Below are positions 56,801 to 64,000 of a DNA stretch of 64,000 nt, in pieces. The stretch is taken from contig JAZGTN010000012.1 of NCBI GenBank assembly GCA_037783415.1, forward strand, positions 372,001-436,000. Direction: 5' to 3'. Numbering within the stretch: the first letter of the stretch is position 1; every line of letters begins with the position of its first letter. Below the pieces are notes generated by a model. It saw only the letters and a list, made by a program, of their open reading frames with translations. It was not told the origin of the DNA and did not search any database. This DNA comes from Leptasterias polaris (taxonomy: Eukaryota > Echinodermata > Asteroidea > Forcipulatida > Asteriidae). Made by a program: the position numbers and the translations under genes.

Positions 56801-58685
56801 GTTAAAATGATGTAACGTGTCATTGTATTTGATAATCTCTTTAGAGCAAAATTTGAAACATGATGGCGTCATGGGATGTCAACAATAAATGGGTTTGTGC
56901 ATTCCACATTGGTGTTTTTCGCGAGACAAAAGGTCAAATTCATTGTTGTTTTGATTTAATATCGTGGAAAGTTGAGAATGAACAAAAGTTTCACCGTAGG
57001 CCTACACAAATCTACAGACCCCATATTTGAAAGGTGACGTCACCTGATGTTTTTGATTGAAAACAATTTGCACTGGACGGGTATTAAACGAAATGGCATT
57101 TTACTCTTTTTTAACTTTTATTTGCCCCCACTTTCATAAGGAATGAGTGCATCACAAAACTTCATTTGACCCTATAAACTTTTAGGCTTTCGTCCTGCGG
57201 GATAGTCATGTTGTTTAATGTATATTGTTCCCATTACTCAAGAAATGATCGTGAAGACTTAAACAAACTCTTTAGACGTTATTGTTGTGTGAAAATGATC
57301 AAGCAGTGAAGTATATATAAAAAGGAGAAATAATAAAAGAACAAAATAGCCTATAAATTGAAGGAAGTGCTAGTACAGTAGTTTGTTTCTTGGAGTACTG
57401 TAATGTATAGTTGAATGTATTACTATTATGTTATTTGTTTATTGTTAAATCTTTTTGATCATGAATTATATGGATCCTTAAAAGAGACGAGCGTTGTAAA
57501 CCCGTCGGGCTGTTCAAAGATGATGAGAGAGTCTTATAATGTGAAGAAACGTTCAGTTTGTCTGAAGGAAAGGCCCAACTATATAGGAAAAACGCACGCA
57601 ATCAGATATTATGGACTGAAAACCAATTCACATGATAGCTCCGTCGAGATGGAAGGCTCCATGACAGATATTTTCAGGATAGTTGTGTCCGGCGACTAAT
57701 GCATGGTGGTAGAGAAACATCTCACCGAGCGTGCTGTTTCAATATTCTGTAAAGGGGCGTTTGCTGTTGTAAACAAGGCAGACATTACATCCGAAAAGTG
57801 AAACCGGGGGTGGTGGTCTGCGAGTTAAAGAAAAAACGTTTGTTGTGACCCGTTCCATAAAGGACGATAATTAATTGTTTTTACCCAAGCAGTTGTGTGT
57901 TAGTAAAAGAATATTAACACAACTTAATAGTTATATCAACGATTTTCTTTTTCCTTAACGATTTGTGTTGTGAAGATTGTCTGCTAGTCAGAAAATACTA
58001 CTAAAGTATATCATCGGAAAGTTTAGTACAAAAATAATTCGATGGTGAAGTGAATGCCTATTGTTTGATACGGCGAACATGACCTTCTATTGATCAATTC
58101 GTTTAGTTTGCTTCCCGGATCTTTTATTGTTAAACGGTGTACTCGGGGTTGAAACAGAGTTCACTACCAGGGTTTAACATAATGTAGGTCTGATAAGTTG
58201 GACACAAATATCCCACATGTACGGGGAGCTTAAAGTGGCCATCCTTGTTTCCAGTTTTCTGGTTTCCTTGTTTCCTGCGGATCGTACTGGCAACCAGATA
58301 CAATGAAACGTGTCTTGTGTAAAATCAACTTTTAAAACTAAGATACTTAAAAGTATCTTAGTTTGTCAGAAGACCACACTACTACTAGTTATATACCACA
58401 CAGACATTACACGCGATAATTGCTGTGTTTAAATTGAGAAGTGTTCGAAAACACAAGAACATGCGTCAAAATAAAACATGATCACAACTGCAAAATGCAG
58501 CCGCTGCGGTAATAAATGTACTGTACTGCTAACATTAAATAGCGCCCTCTAGTTGCGTTCTCGGTGGCCCATTTTAGTCATTCTTGACAATAATGGTACA
58601 CATGACATGGTGTTTTGGCTGGTGATCTAACTCTGGTGAGCTTAATTTGATTGTGCTTATCTACTTTTTGTGCTTAAATATAATG
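56801..58685. other. Intergenic spacer
   Basis: No gene recognised. A perfect short hairpin, AAACTAAGATACTT / AAGTATCTTAGTTT, lies at about 58335-58363. Confidence 0.4.
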
Positions 58686-58868
58686 CAGTTCTGCACTTTG
58701 AGAACTTCTGGGTTAGAATCGACCCTGATCTGGGTCCCGTGGGGCCTTGTCCATATCTGGGTCAGTATGACCGGGAATGTGTGTCAAAATGACTCAAAAA
58801 TGGGTCAAAATGGTGCAGAATCTGAGTTAAAACCCAATTTTATAACCACTTTTTTTTTTTAGAGCGTA
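58686..58868. mobile_element. GTCAATTCTGACCC-type element, partial
   Basis: Contains GGGTTAGAATCGACCCTGAT, GGGTCAGTATGACC and AATGGGTCAAAATGG; it ends in a T-run and TTAGAGCG, so the right half is missing. Confidence 0.5.
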
Positions 58869-61800
58869 TGAAGTTGGGCCTTGGATATGCACGGTCACGG
58901 CATTATGCCCAAAGTTCTTTCGTGCCAATGTAATTAAGTAAGTCACCATTCAAACATCGCCACATACAATATAAATATAAATAAAAGACGCGCAGAACTT
59001 TCATCATTCAGAAGAAATAGAGACTGTATCCATTGATCCCATTAAATTTAAAAAAAAAAAAAAAAAGGGGGGGGGGGGGAAAACGCAGAGAAAAAAACAC
59101 TGCGATTTGTTCGAGTTCTTCGGACGTAAAGATTCTGTTGACTACATTGATTGAGTAACCCACAACTTTTTTATGAATATTGTGATGGAATGGTTCAAGG
59201 CCTAAACATATTGCTTTTCGGTTGTGATAACAAATACTGCCAAGGGGCCTTTAATGGAATTTAAATGAAGTTTAAAGTGTTGATAGGCTATATTATGTAA
59301 TACTGGCACACTCTTTGTGCACAAGCAATTCGAAGTGATCTTCTAAGGATTTTTCAATAAATTTATAAATGGCTAAATAGGTAAACGGAAATAACTTTGG
59401 ATCATGTGTAGTTTCTGTACCTCGGGCCAGGCAGCCGGCCGTGCTCCCTCATTGACTTTCCCTTTCGACCGTGAACGTTTCGCCTTTCTCTTAGTTAACC
59501 CATCCAAGCCAGCTCTGGCACCCGGGGGAGTGGACGCGTCGACTTGCCCCCAAAATCATATTCAAAGCCATAAGCAAAAAAACCTCCATCTCCTACCCAA
59601 CCGTCCCTTTGGAAAGCGATCGTGTGCATCTCCTTCTATAGTTTGTAATTACACATTGTTTGAATGGGTGGGTTATTATGGTCCACTTATCCACTACCCA
59701 CCGTAGATGATTGTGATAATAGGATTTGAACAATGACATTAATAGAAGATGAAAATCCACGAACTGTGGTTCCTTTTTATATTGTGGGACGTGTCTATTG
59801 GCGCCAAAGGCGAGAAAATTAATTTCAGGCTCTGACGACAAGGTATATCGCCGAGCTGAGAGTAAAGTGTTTCTGGGAGCTATGAGCAACTCCGTGTGAT
59901 TGGATTTGCAGCACGCCTTATTGGCGAGACTAAAACTGTTGAGACTTGGGGGGAAAGAGGGGAAGATTCCGCGATATGCGGTCAAGGGTGATCGTCCTGA
60001 AATGGCGGGAACTATAATTTCCATGGATGTGACTGTTGGGGGTTCTCGGAATCCAAATCCCACTATTATTTTATACTGCATAATAACATATCAACAACTT
60101 TCTAAACAGCTGTGTGAATTCTCTCCATTGTATTGTTTTACGTACAATACTTTCTTGAGAACAAACTTGTTGTACGGCAATTTATTCAGAGTTATCAGCT
60201 CTAGCATAAACTTGACTTTTTCTATCTCTATGGTTAAGTGTTCACGGTTACCCCCTAACCATAAATGCTTGTTTAATCATAGAGAAAGGTTTAATGGTTT
60301 AATCACATCAAGCAATGCGGAATGAGCCGGTAATTTCCTTCCACAGAACCCCACGGGAAACTGGAATGGGGACAGCTAAAGTTCACGCCGAGGTCTCGGA
60401 TTCTGTGCCGGGGAAATTACTGTTCCCGACGGGGGGCGAGACATGCCATCTCAGACCACTCTGAATTCATATTTCATCCGCGGTGTGACACTGCAGACGT
60501 CCAGCTATATACACTGTCTCAAGGGCCTTGTTAAACTTAACCAACATCTATGGGCTTATGGTCCGGAGGGAGGTAGCCGCTTTCATCTGCCAGCCACTAC
60601 TGGAACATGGTGTGTGTTAAAGTGGTGTGGAGATGAGCAACTCTTGTCGACTGCTCATGAAGACGATACACGGAACTGGTTAGCATCGGCGGAAAAATTG
60701 ATCGATTTCAAATTAACAGCTCAAAAGTTCAATTTGTCATTATCAATCCCGTCAAGGATACTGTCAAGGTTGAATGGCTAACCCTGAACAGAATTCGCAC
60801 CCACCATGTAAGAACAGCCCATCACCTTCACAAGTAGGGGTGACATAGTGCCCTGCTTGTGACCGTGGGTATCCAGACCGGACCACGATTGATTGTCCTA
60901 AGACATTTTCCTGGTGGCATCAAAGACATCCACGCAGTAACCGATCATCGCTGCCCTGGCTTGTATCTCTATTCTTGATCTACAGCTATAGGCTGTGCAC
61001 GCCATACGCAAGAAGAAGAAGAAGAAGAAGAAAGTTGAAAAAACCCACCCTATCCTCACACTGTTAAGCCCTCACATATCACTCTTGCATCGTCGATTGC
61101 TGGGGGAACCCAAACGAGCACTTTTAGAGCGTTATACACAAACTCACAAACAAAACATTATTCTGTTAAGTTATTTTCACGAAAAGTTTGCCCGATTTTG
61201 AAGGTTGGTTGGTTGTGGTGTTTACTAAAAACTATAGAAGATTGAAATTTATTGTTTCAAAATATGGTGTATTATCCCTTTAATTGAAAGAAACATTATC
61301 GAAACATTCGAAAGAAAAAACGTGCAGATTGACACAATAGTAGTGGCGTTAGTTACCCCCCCCCCCCCCCCCCCCCCCCAGCCGCCCAGCCTCACCCAAT
61401 CTCCCGGGGCGATTTTTGGGGACGATCGGTTGCATCTCCCCCTACAACTCATATTAGTTCGAATGCGTTGTGTTGTAAACACCGTGAAGGCAAGTTATGG
61501 AATCTGAGAAATATTGCGGGTTCGAATCCAACCCATGGCGTCCTACTGTGCATTTTCATCACATGGATTCGTAAAGTATGTGTGTTTTATAGGTCGGTGA
61601 TTTTTGTTTTCGAAAGAGAAATCCTGCGGAGAATGTACTTCGTAGATTTTCTCTCACATAAATGAAAAAAGGTCGCCCGGGTTCATTGATTCCCTACACA
61701 GTGGAAAATTACAGCATAATTGGCCTACATTTTGTGCCTACATTATAAGGCATCTCAGCTCATCACCACAATCATGTTATAGATGCCTCAGGGGCCATGA

Positions 61801-62479
61801 GGGGGGAAGGCTAATTCTCTCTCATCCCAATCTCCACAAATTAAATTGAAAGGAGCATTGACATTCATCCCGTGAATAAATCATTATTACTGACAGGGGA
61901 GAGAGAGAGAGAGATAGAAGGGGAGGGGGGGGGGGGTGAAGGTGAAGACAATCATTCTGATATCGTCGACAATCCCCTCAAGTATTAGGATCCGAATCTC
62001 TCCGGAACTCTCCCATAAACTGCGACTGCTCAAGAACGAGCTCCGCCTGCCCATAATTACGTCATCAGACTTGTTAATTTTGTTCCCCCCTTTTTATGAA
62101 GAAGGTGCCACCGTTTCTTCGAATGGTTCGGTTTCATCTTCTTCTGTCTGGTAACCGGAAATGCTTCCAGCTAGTCTAAAATTACTTTGCGGAAAATTGG
62201 GGCAGTCTGCACGGTCGGCGGACGAAGGGGACGGGGAGGGGGGGCTGCCTCGGTCGGTCAATTAATTTTTTTGATTGGAACCCAATTCACGACTGGAAAA
62301 TAGTTTTGTGTGACTTGCCACTCAACATGCAAAATTTAAATCGTACAACAAAAGGACAAAACAAAAACAAAACATGACAGATGCACGAAACTAACACACA
62401 ATACGCCAGACGCTCTTTATTATTCATCAAAAGAGCACAGTCTGTCTGAGGTAATGCACCCCTGAGAAAGAAGAGAAAA
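58869..62479. other. Intergenic spacer with low-complexity tracts
   Basis: A-run/G-run at 59049-59080, AAG microsatellite at about 61010-61032, C24 at 61356-61379, GA repeat at about 61899-61915. A lone B-box-like GGTTCGAATCC lies at 61519-61529. The ATG frame 60443-60781 (112 codons) has no recognisable family and is left uncalled. Confidence 0.4.
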
Positions 62480-62850
62480 TTTGAAGAAATCCACTCCATC
62501 TCGTCACCATGGCAACGTCAGACACGACGAGGATGCAGTTGATCCTCAGAGAGGAGGCAGGTGATCCGCGTCCTTCCGGAGCAGACGACGGTACATTTTA
62601 CACGTGGTGATCACCTTGCCTGAGCTGAGAATCGATGACGAAGGGAGGGAGGAGATGGAGTGTTCGCACGCACCGTGTCTGGCAACGATTTCCCCCAATA
62701 ATGCTGCCGCGGTAGAAACCCCCTCGGACGAGCCAGACACTTTAAGAGAGCTGCTTGAGACGAATTCTAGCTGGTTGAGGGTGTCCACCGCACCGAAATT
62801 GTGGGTCACAAACCTTTATAAGCTCAGCCGCCGCCATCTTGGTTGAACTC
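62480..62850 (-). promoter_or_regulatory. CG-rich promoter-like region with X-box and YY1-type start motif
   Basis: GTCACCATGGCAAC (62504-62517) fits the palindromic RFX X-box, with ACGTCA right behind it. On the minus strand ACCAAGATGGCGGCGG surrounds an ATG at 62837-62835, a typical YY1/Kozak start context. An open stretch follows (AAAELIK and a possible donor AAG/GTTTGT). Both strands are unusually open over 62546-62846. I see no downstream exon to confirm a gene. Confidence 0.35.
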
Positions 62851-63525
62851 CCTATGTGTTGTGCATTTTTATACGAAGTGTGTCTCGTTGGCGTTTGCGT
62901 TTTACCCCGGGTGTAAAACCTCTGATAATTTGCCTGCTTTATGGGTACTCATTCATGCTTAACTGTTTTAAATGTGTTTACAGCACTCCCATTTATAAGT
63001 ATTGCTGCGAGTGTCTTTAAAACGAAGAAATGAGATAATAAATAAACCATTAGGTTATATCGCTGGTAATGCTTCGCCCTGGTTTCATCGGTTTAATTCA
63101 CATGCATTGAAGCCCTGTGTTCTGTTTAATAAAAGACTGATTATATTTCAGAACTGATCTTTTAAGCTTAGCTGTTCAAATTAATTTGAGCTTGGTGCGT
63201 AAGTATTATTTACGGATGTGCAATGTTTTCATATTTGTCTTGAGAATGATGAGCGCCCACTGTCGTCCAAATTGGGCACATTGTAACCGATAAAAAACTT
63301 TCCTTAGGTCAGTTTTTTGTATTTTTTATTACAGTTTAGGTGTGTGGGGGGGGGGGGGGGGGGCGGGTAGCATAGTAATTATACCCGGGCAGACTTGCTT
63401 GGTTGTAGGGTACTCATTCCAACATCATGGTGTAGCCATCGTTTTTCTTCTTTTTAAATATTATAGCCATAAAGAGGCTAGACGGGGAAAATCATATCTG
63501 ATCCCGTCTTTATAAAAAATTATTA
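62851..63525. other. Intergenic spacer
   Basis: G-run at about 63346-63363. No gene recognised. Confidence 0.35.
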
Positions 63526-63769
63526 CACTCCAAAAAATCCCGGGTGAGAATTGACCCGGATTCTGGATCCCGTGGGGACTGACCAATTTCTGGGTCAGTA
63601 TGCGCCGAACACTGACCCAAAAATGAATCAAACTGACGCAGAATCCAAAGTTAAAATCTTCCCCCTTAAGTTTTGTTACCAGTTTCTGAGTCAGCCTGAT
63701 CCCCAAAATGGACCAGGCCCTCTGAAAACCGAAATCTGGGTCAATTCTGACCCATGAGTTTTTAAAGTG
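63526..63769. mobile_element. GTCAATTCTGACCC-type element with TA flanks
   Basis: From CACTCCAAAAAATCCCGGG to GAGTTTTTAAAGTG, flanked by TA on both sides. The most complete copy of the family in the window; the TA borders would fit a Tc1/mariner-type target. Confidence 0.6.
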
Positions 63770-64000
63770 TAGTAGCGAGAGTATCAAGTATTGAGTTTGA
63801 TACAAAACACCAACGTGTCTGGCAGCATGCATGATGGAAAGGGTTATTACTAACATGACAAATTTCCGGGATGATCAGCACGATTAACCCTAAACATCGT
63901 CCCAATTACACTCTAACCGATTCACAGCCATGTGATGCCATTAAAGCAACGATCTTATGAAATAATTTCTTTGGTTCAACTTCACGTCAGCATACGCATT
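63770..64000. other. Window end, nothing recognised
   Basis: No feature supported. Confidence 0.3.

Noticed and set aside
60443..60781. 112-codon plus frame with ATG
   Set aside because: No recognisable domain, no splice or poly(A) context, and neighbouring sequence looks non-coding. Too weak to call.
61519..61529. Perfect tRNA B box GGTTCGAATCC
   Set aside because: No A box at a fitting distance and no cloverleaf; likely chance or a worn SINE scrap.
1..64000. CRISPR arrays, operons, bacterial-type promoters
   Set aside because: The tandem repeats lack the repeat/unique-spacer layout of CRISPR, and the intron-bearing genes and transposons are animal-type.

Overview
The window is animal nuclear DNA. 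It has spliceosomal introns with GT..AG borders, TATA-type promoters placed before 5'UTR introns, long AT-rich spacers, many G/C homopolymer runs and a dense load of short inverted-repeat transposons. Several repeats (the AAAGGCACTGGACAC terminal-repeat element, the TTTCATAGAGC element, a foldback element built from tandem repeats) are types I associate with echinoderms. A sea star is my best guess. That is recognition from memory, not a search result.

Left part (about 3.4-10.9 kb): nine 3' exons of an SLC3A (4F2hc/CD98hc or rBAT) amino-acid-transporter heavy chain on the + strand, encoding the last 510 residues. The 5' exons are not visible and probably lie left of the window. The GH13-type ectodomain has lost its nucleophile Asp and has no cysteine at all.

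Main part (about 12.9-53.8 kb): a cluster of eight paralogous fatty-acid-binding-protein (FABP/iLBP) genes. Each coding region is one uninterrupted exon of 130-148 codons, although the classical family gene has four coding exons. At least four copies (4-7) show a TATA-like box and a short non-coding first exon; the 5'UTR intron ends 22-27 bases before the ATG. Orientation is + + - - + + + +. Copies 5 and 6 come from one tandem duplication (about 31.2-35.9 and 35.9-39.2 kb). Five copies have lost one of the two arginines that hold the ligand carboxylate.

Between and inside the genes are transposons and rearrangements: two 1,006-bp foldback elements in exact mirror arrangement around a 35-bp piece of a LINE (28.2-30.3 kb); a 2.3-kb terminal-inverted-repeat element at 41.8-44.1 kb whose 8-bp target duplication and empty site are both in the window; two almost identical 165-bp MITEs in opposite orientation at 17.9 and 46.7 kb; two CAGGG-ended elements with 5-bp target duplications; and several GTCAATTCTGACCC-type elements.

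Right part (53.8-64 kb): a 1-kb minisatellite, more MITEs, and a CG-rich stretch at 62.5-62.85 kb with an RFX X-box-like palindrome and an AAGATGGCGGC start-like motif on the - strand. I recognise no confident protein gene there.
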